Shown here one piece after another: positions 24,784 to 36,425 of a stretch of 64,000 bases of DNA. The translations under genes and the position numbers were made by a program. The stretch's first letter is position 1, and each line of letters begins with the position of its first letter. The DNA lies in contig JACRPQ010000004.1 in the NCBI GenBank assembly GCA_016223135.1, positions 558,001-622,000 on the forward strand. The letters run 5' to 3'. This DNA is from Chloroflexota bacterium. GTDB taxonomy: Bacteria > Chloroflexota > Anaerolineae > Anaerolineales > Villigracilaceae. The notes under the pieces were generated by a model that did not search any database, was not told the DNA's origin, and saw nothing but the letters and a program-made list of their open reading frames with translations.

Positions 24784-26039
24784 TGGCGCACGTTCTCTTA
24801 CGGCATCGGGATATTCCCGACATCCACAAACTCGAAGTCTATAAAAAGAACGGCGGCTTTGCCGCATTCCAGAACGCGGTCACCCAGATGAAGCCCAACG
24901 AAGTGACCGAGGTGGTCAAAAACTCCGGTCTGCGCGGACGCGGAGGCGCCGGCTTCCCCACCGGCATGAAATGGTCGTTCATTGACAACAAAAACTGGCC
25001 CCATTACGTGGTGGCAAACGCCGACGAATCGGAGCCGGGCACCTTCAAAGACCGCGAAATCATGGAACACAACCCCTTCCAGTTTTTGGAGGGTGTTGCC
25101 ATTGCCTCTTATGCTGTCGGCGCGAACGCGGCATATATTTACCTGCGCGGCGAATTCTGGCAGATTGCCGCCTTCCTGGATGAGAAAATCGCCGAGATGG
25201 AAGCGGCGGGCTACCTCGGCAAAAACATCTTCGGCAGCGATTACTCCCTCAAAATCTACACCCACCTCGGCGCCGGCGCTTACATCTGCGGTGAAGAGAC
25301 CGCCATGCTCGAATCCATCGAAGGCAAACGCGGGCAGCCGCGCGTGCGCCCGCCGTTCCCGCCGTCCTACGGTCTGTATGGCAAGCCGACCATCGTCAAC
25401 AACGTCGAAACGCTGACCAACGTCCCGCTCATCCTTGCCAACGGCGCGGAATGGTACAAATCCATGGGCACCGCCGACAGCGCCGGCGTGAAAATCTTCT
25501 CGCTTTCGGGGCGCGTGCGCAAACCCGGCAACTACGAACTGCCCTTCGGCACGACCTTCCGCGAACTCATCTACACCTACGGCGGCGGCGTGCAAGATTC
25601 CCGCAAAGTCAAAGCCATCATGCCGGCTGGCGCTTCCTCCTCCCTCATTCTGGTGGACGACGAAAAAGTTCTCGATACTCCGATGGACTACGCCACTGTC
25701 CGTACGCTCGGCGCGGACCTTGGCTCTGCCTCCGTCATCGTCATAGACGACACCGTCTCGATAGACTGGCTCATCAACAAGACTGTTCACTTCTTCCGTC
25801 ATGAATCGTGCGGCAAATGCACTCCCTGCCGCGAAGGCACCTACTGGATGTCGCACCTCACCGAGCGCATCCACGAGGGACGCGCCACCCGCGCCGATGT
25901 GGATTTGCTGTTGAACGTCGCCAAGCAAATGCAGGGCAAATGTCTGTGCGCCCTCGGCGAGTTTTCCACCATGGCGGTCGTCACCGGCATCGAACGTTTC
26001 CGGCAGGATTTCGATAAAGTAGTAAAGAGTAACTCGTAA
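24783..26039 (+). CDS. nuoF: NADH-quinone oxidoreductase subunit F
   Basis: The 51-kDa subunit binding NADH, FMN and a [4Fe-4S] cluster. The 418-aa protein shows the glycine-rich nucleotide site RGRGGAGFPTGMKW (about 51-64), the FMN/NADH segment GAGAYICGEETAMLESIEG, and cluster ligands ESCGKCTPCREG plus a later CLCALG. Translationally coupled to nuoE. A perfect 30-bp palindrome lies in the gap before nuoG. Confidence 0.97.
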   Translation: MAHVLLRHRDIPDIHKLEVYKKNGGFAAFQNAVTQMKPNEVTEVVKNSGLRGRGGAGFPTGMKWSFIDNKNWPHYVVANADESEPGTFKDREIMEHNPFQFLEGVAIASYAVGANAAYIYLRGEFWQIAAFLDEKIAEMEAAGYLGKNIFGSDYSLKIYTHLGAGAYICGEETAMLESIEGKRGQPRVRPPFPPSYGLYGKPTIVNNVETLTNVPLILANGAEWYKSMGTADSAGVKIFSLSGRVRKPGNYELPFGTTFRELIYTYGGGVQDSRKVKAIMPAGASSSLILVDDEKVLDTPMDYATVRTLGADLGSASVIVIDDTVSIDWLINKTVHFFRHESCGKCTPCREGTYWMSHLTERIHEGRATRADVDLLLNVAKQMQGKCLCALGEFSTMAVVTGIERFRQDFDKVVKSNS

Positions 26040-26065
26040 TTGGTAATTCGCGAATTACCAATTAC
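26036..26065. repeat. Perfect 30-bp palindrome between nuoF and nuoG
   Basis: The 15-nt half GTAATTGGTAATTCG is followed by its exact complement with no loop. It overlaps the nuoF stop codon. It belongs to the TTACCAATTAC-type repeat seen also at 17540-17563, inside glyQS near 16550, and at 31043-31090. Confidence 0.85.
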
Positions 26066-26077
26066 TTTTGGAGAGTT

Positions 26078-28525
26078 ATGGCAAAACAAGTCACTTTAAC
26101 CATTGATGGAAAACAGGTCACCGTCCCCGAAGGGACAGTGGTAGCAGATGCCGCCAAAATGGCGGGCATTGATATTCCCGTCTTCTGTCATCACCCCAAA
26201 CTTGAACCGGTCGGCATGTGCCGCATGTGCCTCGTGGAAATCGGCCGCCCCGTGCGCGACCGCGCCACCGGGCAGTTTGTGATGGAAAACGGCGCGCCAA
26301 AAATCCAATTCATGCCCAAACTCGAAACCGCCTGCACCAACAAGGTCGAGGAAGGCATGGTGGTATTGACGCGCTCCCAGAAAGCACTGGAGGGGCAGAG
26401 GGGCACCATCGAATTCCTGCTGACCTCGCATCCGCTCGACTGCCCCATCTGCGATAAGGGCGGCGAATGTCCGCTTCAGAACCTGACGATGGCATACGGT
26501 CCAGACAAGAGCCGCTTCCTCTATAATGAGAAGTTTCATCTCGACAAGATGGTCCCGCTGGGCGAACTCATCTGGCTCGACCGCGAACGCTGCATCCAGT
26601 GCGCGCGCTGCATCCGTTTTCAGGATGAGATTGCCGGCGACTCGGTCATCGGCTTCGATGAACGCGGACGCGCCACGCAAATCGTCACCTTCTCGGACCC
26701 CGCATTCGATTCGGTTTTCTCCGGCAACACCACCGACATCTGCCCGGTCGGCGCGCTGACCACTTCCGACTTCCGCTTTGGCGCGCGCCCGTGGGAATTG
26801 CAGGCGCACGCCTCCATCTGTACGCAATGCCCGGTTGGCTGCAACACCACCCTGAACACACGCCGCGAAGCAAAGTCGGGCGGACGGATCGTCGTCAAGC
26901 GCGTTATGCCGCGCCAGAACGAGGACGTGAACGAAATCTGGATTTGCGACAAGGGACGCTTTGCCTATCACTACACCGAAGGCAAAAATCGCCTGACCCG
27001 CCCCATGATCCGCAAGGACGGCAAACTGACGCGCGCCTCGTGGGATGCCGCCACCAAACTTGCCGCCGAAAACTTCCAAAAGGCGAAGAAGAACTTCGTC
27101 ATTCTGGCTTCGGGCAGGCTTTCCAACGAAGATTTGTTCAATCTGAAATCGCTCGCCGAACATGCGGAAGGCAAGGCATACTTGTACTCGCACATGGGCG
27201 GCGGCGAGTTGACCTCGCTGGTGGGGGTGGGGCAGAGGACGAACTTTGGCACGATGGGCGCAGGCACCACGATTGTCGTTGTCGCCTCCGATTTATATGA
27301 AGAGGCGCCGGTCTGGTATCTGCGCGTCAAACAGGCGGCGGCGCGCGGCGCGAACCTGATTGTGATGAACGCCCGCGAAACCAAACTCGACCGCTACGCC
27401 TCGTTCACCGTCCGTTATGCCTACGGTGACGAAGTCAAAGCGGTGAGCGACCTCGGCAAGAAAGGCAAAATCGGCGATTCGTTCCTCAAATCGGAGAACG
27501 TGGTCATCCTGTATGGCAGCGACGGGCTGGGTGTTTCCGGCTCGAGGGCGGTTGCCTCTGCCTGCGCGAAATTGCTGAACGAGAATGGCTTCACCGGCAG
27601 ACCCAATAACGGTCTCATCGGTGTATGGGGGCGCGCCAACGACCAGGGCGCTTGGGAGATGGGTTTCGAGGCGCCGGAAGACTTGGCGAAAGCGCTCAAA
27701 GGCAAGACGGTGTATATTGCCGGCGCCGACCCGGCGGCAGACGACCCGAAACTGGCAAAAGCGCTCGAAGGTGCGGAATTCGTCGTTGTGCAGGATGTGA
27801 TGACCACCGCCACCACCGAGATTGCAGATGTCGTTTTGCCGGCGCAGGCGTTCACCGAACGCGAAGGGACGCTGACCTCCGGCGAGCGGCGCGTGCAGCG
27901 CTTTTATCCCGCTGTCCCTGTGACGGGCGAAGCGAAGGCGGATTTTGCCATCACCTCGCAGATTGCGCGCCACATGGGCATTGTGCTTGAGGGGACGTCC
28001 GTTTCGGCGGTGTTCGACATTCTGGCGGCGTCGGTCAAATCGTTCGAAGGGTTGACCTACGCCAAACTGGCGGAAGTCCGCCCCCAGTGGCCCATCGTTG
28101 GGCGCAGCGATTTGTATTACGGCGGCACGACCTATGAGAACACGCAGGGGATGGGCGCGCAGTTGTCGGCGGCGGCAGGGCGCGGGGAAAAGGTGAGCCT
28201 GCCCAGGGTCGAGAAAGAAGCGGTTGTCCGTCCCAAAGAGAAAGAGTTGCTGGCGGTGCCGGTCACCAAGTTGTATGACCGCGGTACGACCGTCCTGCCT
28301 TCGGAGTTGCTGCATCAGCGCATCGGTGAGGCAAGGGTTGTCTTGCATTCGGAGACGGCGAAGAGCCTGGGGGTGGAGGAAGGTCAGACGGTGAGCGTCA
28401 GTTTCAACGGCGTGAACGGCGAAGCAGTGGTGAAACTGAGCGATGCAATTTCTGTGGGTGTGGCGCTGATCCCGCGTTCGATGGGGTTGGCGATCCATGA
28501 ACCTGCGGCGGTAAAGGTGAAATGA
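26078..28525 (+). CDS. nuoG: NADH-quinone oxidoreductase subunit G
   Basis: Large iron-sulfur subunit of complex I, 815 aa. The N-terminal ferredoxin domain has CHH...CRMC; then DCPICDKGGECPLQN; a ferredoxin pair begins CIQCARCIRF; and a molybdopterin-oxidoreductase-like domain starts at CTQCPVGCNT (about 248), which gives the fourth-cluster cysteine motif found in a subset of NuoG proteins. The C-terminal 100 residues resemble a molydopterin-dinucleotide-binding fold (EGQTVSVSF). The stop overlaps the nuoH start (ATGA). Confidence 0.96.
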   Translation: MAKQVTLTIDGKQVTVPEGTVVADAAKMAGIDIPVFCHHPKLEPVGMCRMCLVEIGRPVRDRATGQFVMENGAPKIQFMPKLETACTNKVEEGMVVLTRSQKALEGQRGTIEFLLTSHPLDCPICDKGGECPLQNLTMAYGPDKSRFLYNEKFHLDKMVPLGELIWLDRERCIQCARCIRFQDEIAGDSVIGFDERGRATQIVTFSDPAFDSVFSGNTTDICPVGALTTSDFRFGARPWELQAHASICTQCPVGCNTTLNTRREAKSGGRIVVKRVMPRQNEDVNEIWICDKGRFAYHYTEGKNRLTRPMIRKDGKLTRASWDAATKLAAENFQKAKKNFVILASGRLSNEDLFNLKSLAEHAEGKAYLYSHMGGGELTSLVGVGQRTNFGTMGAGTTIVVVASDLYEEAPVWYLRVKQAAARGANLIVMNARETKLDRYASFTVRYAYGDEVKAVSDLGKKGKIGDSFLKSENVVILYGSDGLGVSGSRAVASACAKLLNENGFTGRPNNGLIGVWGRANDQGAWEMGFEAPEDLAKALKGKTVYIAGADPAADDPKLAKALEGAEFVVVQDVMTTATTEIADVVLPAQAFTEREGTLTSGERRVQRFYPAVPVTGEAKADFAITSQIARHMGIVLEGTSVSAVFDILAASVKSFEGLTYAKLAEVRPQWPIVGRSDLYYGGTTYENTQGMGAQLSAAAGRGEKVSLPRVEKEAVVRPKEKELLAVPVTKLYDRGTTVLPSELLHQRIGEARVVLHSETAKSLGVEEGQTVSVSFNGVNGEAVVKLSDAISVGVALIPRSMGLAIHEPAAVKVK

Positions 28526-29646
28526 TGTTATCGGATTGGACTCTCTGGCTCGAGTGGTTGATCAAATCGCTGGTGGTGACCTTTGGGTTACTGACCGGGT
28601 TCGCCTACCTGACGTGGTATGAGCGGCGCGCGCTGGCGCGCATTCAGGCGCGCATCGGTCCGAATCGCGCCGGACCTCAGGGCTTGCTTCAGCCGATTGC
28701 CGACGCGGTGAAGTTGATTTTCAAGGAGGAACTCGTCCCCGCCAAGGCGGATAAGACGCTGTTCTTCTGGGCGCCGGTCATCACGATGGTGCCTTCGCTC
28801 ATTATTGCGGCGGTCATTCCGTGGGGACCCGCCATCGAGATGTTTGGGCGTGTCATCCGCCTTTCGATTGCCGACCTCAACGTGGGGGTGTTGTATCTGA
28901 TGTCCATCGCTTCGATTGCGGTGTACGGCATCGTACTGGCGGGCTGGTCTTCGAACAACAAGTATGCCATGCTGGGCGGTCTGCGTTCCTCGGCGCAGAT
29001 GATTTCGTATGAACTGGCGCTGGGGTTGTCGTTTGCCACGTCCATCATCCTTGCCAACTCGATGCGCATGTTCGATATTGTAGAGGCGCAGCGAGGGCTG
29101 TGGTTCGTGGTTGTCCAGCCGGTGGGCGCGGTCATCTTCTGGATTGCGACGCTGGCGGAGGTCAACCGCGCTCCGTTCGACATGCCTGAAGCCGAGCAGG
29201 AATTGACCGCCGGCTATCACGCCGAATATTCGGGCATGAAGTTTGCCTTGTTCTTCATGGCGGAATATCAGAAGATGATTGTGGTCAGCGCCATTCTGGC
29301 GACGTTGTATTTCGGCGGTTATCTCGGTCCGTTTGTGGACCGCTTCCCCTGGCTGGGACCGATTTACATGATCATCAAAATCATCCTGCTGTTGTTTGTG
29401 ATGATTTGGGTGCGCGCCACCTGGCCCCGCATCCGCTATGACCGCCTGATGGCGTTTGGTTGGAAGATTTTGCTGCCGCTTTCGCTGGCGATTGCCTTCA
29501 TCACGGCGACGGGCATTCTGCTGACGGATTTGACGGGCAGCCCGTTGTACTTTTGGGCAATCCCGGTCGTTTCGGTTTTGGCTGGTTTATTTACTGTTGC
29601 GGTCATCTACCGTGAGTTGAGGAGAAAAGCTTATGGGCGTGCTTGA
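28522..29646 (+). CDS. nuoH: NADH-quinone oxidoreductase subunit H
   Basis: Membrane subunit linking the quinone site to the proton channels. The 374-aa protein has about eight membrane helices and the family signatures [19 protein letters not shown] (about 33-51) and an acidic loop [16 protein letters not shown] (about 213-228). Overlaps nuoG by 4 nt and nuoI by 14 nt. Confidence 0.97.
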   Translation: MMLSDWTLWLEWLIKSLVVTFGLLTGFAYLTWYERRALARIQARIGPNRAGPQGLLQPIADAVKLIFKEELVPAKADKTLFFWAPVITMVPSLIIAAVIPWGPAIEMFGRVIRLSIADLNVGVLYLMSIASIAVYGIVLAGWSSNNKYAMLGGLRSSAQMISYELALGLSFATSIILANSMRMFDIVEAQRGLWFVVVQPVGAVIFWIATLAEVNRAPFDMPEAEQELTAGYHAEYSGMKFALFFMAEYQKMIVVSAILATLYFGGYLGPFVDRFPWLGPIYMIIKIILLLFVMIWVRATWPRIRYDRLMAFGWKILLPLSLAIAFITATGILLTDLTGSPLYFWAIPVVSVLAGLFTVAVIYRELRRKAYGRA

Positions 29647-30151
29647 TCCCCTGATTGAGTTGCTGCGTGGTCTGGGGACCACGTTTAAGATGGCGCTGGA
29701 AAAGCCGGTTACGTATCAGTATCCCGAAGAGAAGCGTCCGGTGCGCCCGCGTTTTCGCGGACGCCACGTGCTGAAACGCTATGAGAACGGGCTGGAGAAG
29801 TGCATCGGTTGTTCGCTGTGCGCCGCCGCCTGCCCGGCGGATGCGATCTTCGTGGAAGCCTCCGAGAATACGGATGAGAAACGCTTCTCGCCCGGCGAAC
29901 GGTACGCCTCCACCTACGAAATCAACATGCTGCGCTGCATCTATTGCGGCTTCTGCGAGGACGCTTGTCCCACCGAAGCGATTGTGCTGGGCGACAACTA
30001 CGAACTCTCCTTCTATGACCGCCGCTCGGCGATCTACACCAAGGAGATGCTCTTGGAACCCGTCCCCTCGGTGGAGATGACCACGCCGCGCAAGGTGGAG
30101 CCGGGCGTCTTCACGCGCGCGGTGCCGGAGATGAAAGACCCTGCCGATTAA
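29633..30151 (+). CDS. nuoI: NADH-quinone oxidoreductase subunit I
   Basis: Peripheral subunit with two [4Fe-4S] clusters (N6a/N6b). The 172-aa protein shows both ferredoxin motifs: [12 protein letters not shown] (about 59-70) and [12 protein letters not shown] (about 102-113). Overlaps nuoH by 14 nt; followed by a heptamer-repeat hairpin region. Confidence 0.97.
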   Translation: MGVLDPLIELLRGLGTTFKMALEKPVTYQYPEEKRPVRPRFRGRHVLKRYENGLEKCIGCSLCAAACPADAIFVEASENTDEKRFSPGERYASTYEINMLRCIYCGFCEDACPTEAIVLGDNYELSFYDRRSAIYTKEMLLEPVPSVEMTTPRKVEPGVFTRAVPEMKDPAD

Positions 30152-30210
30152 CGATTTACGATTTTAGATTTTCGATTGTTCGTAAATCGTCAATCGAAAA
30201 TCGTAAATGG
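30151..30210. repeat. Heptamer/palindromic repeat between nuoI and nuoJ
   Basis: ATTTACGATTTT near the left end pairs with AAAATCGTAAAT near the right end, so the whole gap can fold into a stem. The units are the same GATTTACG heptamers as in the CRISPR locus. The nuoJ Shine-Dalgarno (GGAG) follows directly. Confidence 0.75.
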
Positions 30211-30216
30211 AGAATT

Positions 30217-30741
30217 ATGACTCTCGACTTAGCCCTCTTCCTCATCCTCGCCTTGGTTGCCGTCGCGACTGCCTTGGGCATGTTGTTCAGCAAGAATGCC
30301 GTCTATTCCGCATTGTTCCTCGTGTTGAACTTTGTCACGGTGGCGGTGTTCTATCTTTTGCTGGGAGCGCCGTTCATCGCCATGGCGCAGATTACGGTGT
30401 ATGCCGGCGCCATCATGGTGCTGTTCCTGTTCGTCATCATGCTGCTCGGCGCGGAACGGCTGCCCGCTACAAACGTGCTGCCCTGGCAAAGACCGCTGGC
30501 AATCACGCTGACCGTGATTCTGGCGATGGAATCCACGTACCTGTTATTGAGCCGTGCGCGTCCTTCCGGCAGTGTGCTGCCGCCGGGGGCGGAGGTCAAC
30601 ACGGTGGATAACCTGCGCGCAATGGCAATGACCCTGTTCAACAACTACCTCCTGCCCTTCGAGGTGACGTCTGTCCTCCTGCTGGTTGCCATGGTGGGCG
30701 TCATCGTGCTGGTGCGAAGGGAGAAAGGGCAGAAATCATGA
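30217..30741 (+). CDS. nuoJ: NADH-quinone oxidoreductase subunit J
   Basis: Five-helix membrane subunit of complex I. The 174-aa protein has the [24 protein letters not shown] segment (about 50-73), which is the pi-bulge helix of this family. GGAG precedes the ATG by 4 nt. Overlaps nuoK by 4 nt. Confidence 0.96.
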   Translation: MTLDLALFLILALVAVATALGMLFSKNAVYSALFLVLNFVTVAVFYLLLGAPFIAMAQITVYAGAIMVLFLFVIMLLGAERLPATNVLPWQRPLAITLTVILAMESTYLLLSRARPSGSVLPPGAEVNTVDNLRAMAMTLFNNYLLPFEVTSVLLLVAMVGVIVLVRREKGQKS

Positions 30742-31040
30742 TCCCGGTGGAATATTACATCGTCCTTTCGGCAATCCTGTTTGCCATCGGCGTGGCGGGC
30801 GTGCTTATCCGCCGCAACGCGCTCATCATCTTCATGTCCATCGAGTTGATGCTAAACGCCGCCAATCTGGCGGTTGTGGCGTTTAGCAGTGTGCTGAAGA
30901 CGTTCAGCGGGCAGGTCTTCGTCTTCTTCGTCATTGCCGTTGCCGCGGCTGAAGTGGCGGTGGGGCTGGCGCTGATTGTCGAAATCTTCAAAGCCAAACA
31001 CAGCATTGACGTGGACCAGATGAGTTCCTTGAAAGGGTGA
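30738..31040 (+). CDS. nuoK: NADH-quinone oxidoreductase subunit K
   Basis: Three-helix antiporter-like membrane subunit, 100 aa, the usual length. Conserved acidic residues lie in [11 protein letters not shown] (about 35-45) and in [15 protein letters not shown] (about 68-83). Overlaps nuoJ by 4 nt. Confidence 0.97.
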   Translation: MIPVEYYIVLSAILFAIGVAGVLIRRNALIIFMSIELMLNAANLAVVAFSSVLKTFSGQVFVFFVIAVAAAEVAVGLALIVEIFKAKHSIDVDQMSSLKG

Positions 31041-31042
31041 TG

Positions 31043-31090
31043 ACTAATAAGTGGTAATTGGTAATTACCACTTGCCATTTACCACTTACC
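31043..31090. repeat. Palindromic repeat between nuoK and nuoL
   Basis: AAGTGGTAATT and GGTAATTACCACTT arms, plus a second ACCACTT copy, give a strong local dyad. It belongs to the TTACCAATTAC-type group. Confidence 0.7.
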
Positions 31091-31105
31091 GATCTCGGAG
31101 AAGTT

Positions 31106-33241
<2,136 letters not shown>

Positions 33242-33300
33242 GGAGAAGGTCGGTTTGCGTTAGACCTTCAACCTGCGACCTTCGCTCTAAAGGATTGAAC

Positions 33301-34812
33301 ATGGAATTTCTTCTGAAACCTCTCACTCTGCTGACATTCTTTCCGCTGTTGGGCGTGCTCCTCATTCTCTTCATCAACGCCGAAGCGAAGAACATCATCC
33401 GCTGGGTGGCGCTGATCACATCCCTGATCACGTTCGGCATCTCCCTGTGGGTGCTGGCGATGTTCGACGCCTCGAACGTGAACCTGCAACTGGTCGCCCG
33501 CTACGACTGGATCACCGTCGCCGGTTGGAATATCCAATACTTCCTCGGCATTGACGGGCTGAGCATCCTGCTCGTGCTGCTGACCGCCTTCCTGACGCCG
33601 ATTTCCATCCTCTCCACCTGGACCGCCATCGAAGAGCGCGTCAAGGACTTCATGATCTTCTTCCTTCTGTTGGAAGTGGGCATGACCGGCGTCTTCCTGG
33701 CGCAGGACTTGTTCCTGTTCTACATCTTCTGGGAATTCACGCTCGTGCCGATGTATTTTCTCATCGGCATCTGGGGCGGACCGCGCCGCATCTACGCCGC
33801 CATCAAGTTCTTCCTTTACACCATGGCGGGTTCCATCCTCATGCTGTTAGCCATCCTGTGGCTCGGCATTTACGGCGGCACCTTCTCCGTGCCGGACTTG
33901 ATTGCGCAGGGCAACATTCCCGCCGATATTCAATGGTGGCTGTTCCTGGCGTTCACCGCCGCCTTTGCCATCAAAGTGCCGATGTGGCCCCTGCACTCGT
34001 GGCTTCCCGATGCCCACGTTGAAGCGCCGACGGCCGGCTCTGTCATTCTTGCCGGCGTCCTGCTGAAGATGGGTACCTATGGCTTTGTGCGCTTCAACCT
34101 GCCGCTCTTCCCTGAAGCGGCAGTGCGCGCCGCCCCGTGGATTGCGCTCCTCGCCACCATCGGCATCCTTTACGGCGCGATGGTCTCCTACGCTCAGGCA
34201 GACGTGAAGAAACTGGTCGCTTATTCCTCCGTCAGCCACCTCGGTTTCGTCATGCTCGGTCTGTTTGCGATGAACCCGCAGGGCATTGCCGGCGGCATTT
34301 TGCAGATGATCAATCACGGTCTCAGCACGGGCGCGTTGTTCCTCCTCGTCGGCATGATTTACGAGCAGACCCACACCCGCGAAATCAAAGTCTATGGCGG
34401 GTTGTGGAAGATCACCCCGGTCTTCGGCTCGATTATGTTGATTGTCTCGCTTTCCTCGATGGGCTTGCCCGGCTTGAACGGCTTCGTGGGCGAGTTCACC
34501 ATTCTGTTGGGCGCGTTTGGCTCAAAGGCAATCAATAATACTGCCTATGCCATCGCTTCAGCGCTGGGCGTCATCATGGCGGCGGTCTATATCCTCTACA
34601 TGTTCCAGAAGATGTTCCTCGGTCCGCAAGGCGAGATCGTGGACGAGGTCAAGAAACACGGTCACGGCTTGCGCGACTTGAACTGGCGCGAAATCGTCAC
34701 TGTGGTTCCGCTGCTCATCTTCATCTTCTGGATCGGTTTGTATCCCAAGCCCTTCTTTGCCCTCATGGCTCCGGCGGTCGAACACCTGGTCGGAATGCTG
34801 CCCATCCCTTAA
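33301..34812 (+). CDS. nuoM: NADH-quinone oxidoreductase subunit M
   Basis: Antiporter-like proton-pumping subunit, 503 aa and about 14 membrane helices. Family motifs: FYIFWEFTLVPMYFLIGIWGG (about 141-160), KVPMWPLHSWLPDAHVEAPT, and KLVAYSSVSHLGFVMLGLF. The start at 33301 (AAAGGA upstream) opens with a normal first helix; upstream in-frame codons lie within the nuoL end and are not coding. A GACCTTC-type repeat lies in the gap. Confidence 0.96.
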   Translation: MEFLLKPLTLLTFFPLLGVLLILFINAEAKNIIRWVALITSLITFGISLWVLAMFDASNVNLQLVARYDWITVAGWNIQYFLGIDGLSILLVLLTAFLTPISILSTWTAIEERVKDFMIFFLLLEVGMTGVFLAQDLFLFYIFWEFTLVPMYFLIGIWGGPRRIYAAIKFFLYTMAGSILMLLAILWLGIYGGTFSVPDLIAQGNIPADIQWWLFLAFTAAFAIKVPMWPLHSWLPDAHVEAPTAGSVILAGVLLKMGTYGFVRFNLPLFPEAAVRAAPWIALLATIGILYGAMVSYAQADVKKLVAYSSVSHLGFVMLGLFAMNPQGIAGGILQMINHGLSTGALFLLVGMIYEQTHTREIKVYGGLWKITPVFGSIMLIVSLSSMGLPGLNGFVGEFTILLGAFGSKAINNTAYAIASALGVIMAAVYILYMFQKMFLGPQGEIVDEVKKHGHGLRDLNWREIVTVVPLLIFIFWIGLYPKPFFALMAPAVEHLVGMLPIP

Positions 34813-34867
34813 GGCTGTTCGCGGCTGGCTGCACACGGCTGACCGCTAATTGCCAACGGCTAATGCT

Positions 34868-36319
34868 ATGAACCTGACACCTCAAGATTACCAAGTCCTC
34901 ACCCCTTACATCCTGCTCACTGCGTGGGCGTGTGTTCTGCTGCTGGCGGACCTCTTCATTCCCCGCGAACGCAAGAGCATCACCGCACTGCTCGCCGCGC
35001 TGGGGCTGGCAGTGACGCTGGGCGTTACTCTTTCGCAAGTTGGCATCGAGCAAACGGGCTTCTTTGGCATGGCGGTGCTCGACGGCTTCTCGACCTTTGT
35101 CAACGCGCTGCTGCTCGTCAGCGGCATCCTCGGCATTGCCATCGCGCACGATTACGTCAAACGCATGGGCATCGAGCGCGGCGAATACTACACCCTGCTG
35201 CTCTTCAGCGTCAGCGGCATGATGCTCATGGCGCAAGCCGCCGACCTCATCATCGTCTTCATCGCCCTCGAATTGCTCTCCATTCCGCTCTATGTGCTTG
35301 CCGCCTTTGCGCGTCCGCAACTTAGTTCCGAGGAAGCGGGGATGAAATACTTCCTGCTTGGCGCTTTCGCAACGGGATTTGTCGTTTACGGGACTGCGCT
35401 TGTCTTCGGCGCGACGGGAACAACGTCGCTCGCCGGTATTGTCGCTGCCGCCGCTTCCCCCTCGACCTCGACTCTGCTCCTGACCATTGGGGCGGCTCTC
35501 GTCCTTGTCGGATTCGGTTTCAAGGTTGCCGCCGTTCCCTTCCACATGTGGACGCCCGATGTGTATCAGGGTGCGCCCACGGCAGTGACTGCCTTCATGG
35601 CAGCCGGCGCCAAGATTGCCGGCTTCGCCGCCCTGCTGCGCGTCTTTGCCACCGCCTTCTCCTCGCTTGCTGTGGATATGACCGCTGTGCTGTGGGCGCT
35701 TGCCGCATTGACCATGATCCTCGGCAACGTGATTGCCATCTCGCAGACTGACATCAAACGTATGCTGGCATACTCCAGCATTGCCCACGCCGGCTATATT
35801 CTCATGGCGTTCGTGCCATACGGGAATCCCGCCGTGCGAGACGTATCCATTGCGGCGGGGCTGTTCTACCTGGCTGCCTACGCCTTCACCAATTTCGGCG
35901 CGTGGAGCGTGGTGATTGCCCTCGAAAAGAAAGAGGAGAAGGGGCTGGCAATTGCAGATTATGCCGGTCTGGGACGCAAACATCCCCTCCTCGCCGCCGC
36001 CATGACTGTCTTCATGCTCTCGCTGGTGGGGCTGCCTCCCACACTGGGGCTGGTGGGCAAAGTTTATCTCTTCCGTGCTGTGATTGCGGGCGGCTTCACG
36101 GGGCTTGCCATTATCGGCGTTCTCACCTCCCTTATCTCCGCCTACTACTACCTGCGCGTGGTTGTCACCATGTACATGAAAGACGGCGAGCCGGAAACCG
36201 TGCGCGAAACCTGGCTGGGATTCACCACAGGCTTGTCGGCAATCGTGACCGTAGTATTCAGCCTCCTGCCGCAATCCCTGTTTGCCTGGGCAAGCGAAGC
36301 CGTGCTGAAGTTGTTCTAA
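34868..36319 (+). CDS. nuoN: NADH-quinone oxidoreductase subunit N
   Basis: Third antiporter-like subunit, 483 aa, closing the nuo operon. Motifs include LIIVFIALELLSIPLYVLAAF, FKVAAVPFHMWTPDVYQGAPT and KRMLAYSSIAHAGYILMAF, each typical of NuoN. The start chosen is the ATG at 34868; the gap upstream is made of CGGCTG/CTAATTGCC repeats. Two strong hairpins follow the stop. Confidence 0.96.
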   Translation: MNLTPQDYQVLTPYILLTAWACVLLLADLFIPRERKSITALLAALGLAVTLGVTLSQVGIEQTGFFGMAVLDGFSTFVNALLLVSGILGIAIAHDYVKRMGIERGEYYTLLLFSVSGMMLMAQAADLIIVFIALELLSIPLYVLAAFARPQLSSEEAGMKYFLLGAFATGFVVYGTALVFGATGTTSLAGIVAAAASPSTSTLLLTIGAALVLVGFGFKVAAVPFHMWTPDVYQGAPTAVTAFMAAGAKIAGFAALLRVFATAFSSLAVDMTAVLWALAALTMILGNVIAISQTDIKRMLAYSSIAHAGYILMAFVPYGNPAVRDVSIAAGLFYLAAYAFTNFGAWSVVIALEKKEEKGLAIADYAGLGRKHPLLAAAMTVFMLSLVGLPPTLGLVGKVYLFRAVIAGGFTGLAIIGVLTSLISAYYYLRVVVTMYMKDGEPETVRETWLGFTTGLSAIVTVVFSLLPQSLFAWASEAVLKLF

Positions 36320-36324
36320 ACGCC

Positions 36325-36357
36325 AGACTTCCGAAGTCTTCAAGACTTCGGAAGTCT
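36325..36357. terminator. Hairpin after nuoN
   Basis: GACTTCCGAAGTCTT pairs with the AGACTTCGGAAGTC arm. No U-run follows. A related stem (GACTTCCGA...TCGGAAGTC) occurs at 57158-57191 after the thioesterase gene. Confidence 0.6.
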
Positions 36358-36366
36358 CAGAGATTG

Positions 36367-36404
36367 AACGTCCCGCAGAGCAGAATGCCTGCGGGACGTT
36401 TTTT
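36367..36404 (+). terminator. Intrinsic terminator of the nuo operon
   Basis: AACGTCCCGCAG and CTGCGGGACGTT arms are followed by TTTT on the plus strand. The convergent lipoprotein gene on the minus strand may share it. Confidence 0.8.
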
Positions 36405-36425
36405 GCGGGTATGCTTTGCCGCCGC

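Noticed and set aside
34763-36343. 526-aa minus-strand reading frame
   Set aside because: It is antisense to nuoN and composed of charged low-complexity residues typical of antisense to membrane proteins.
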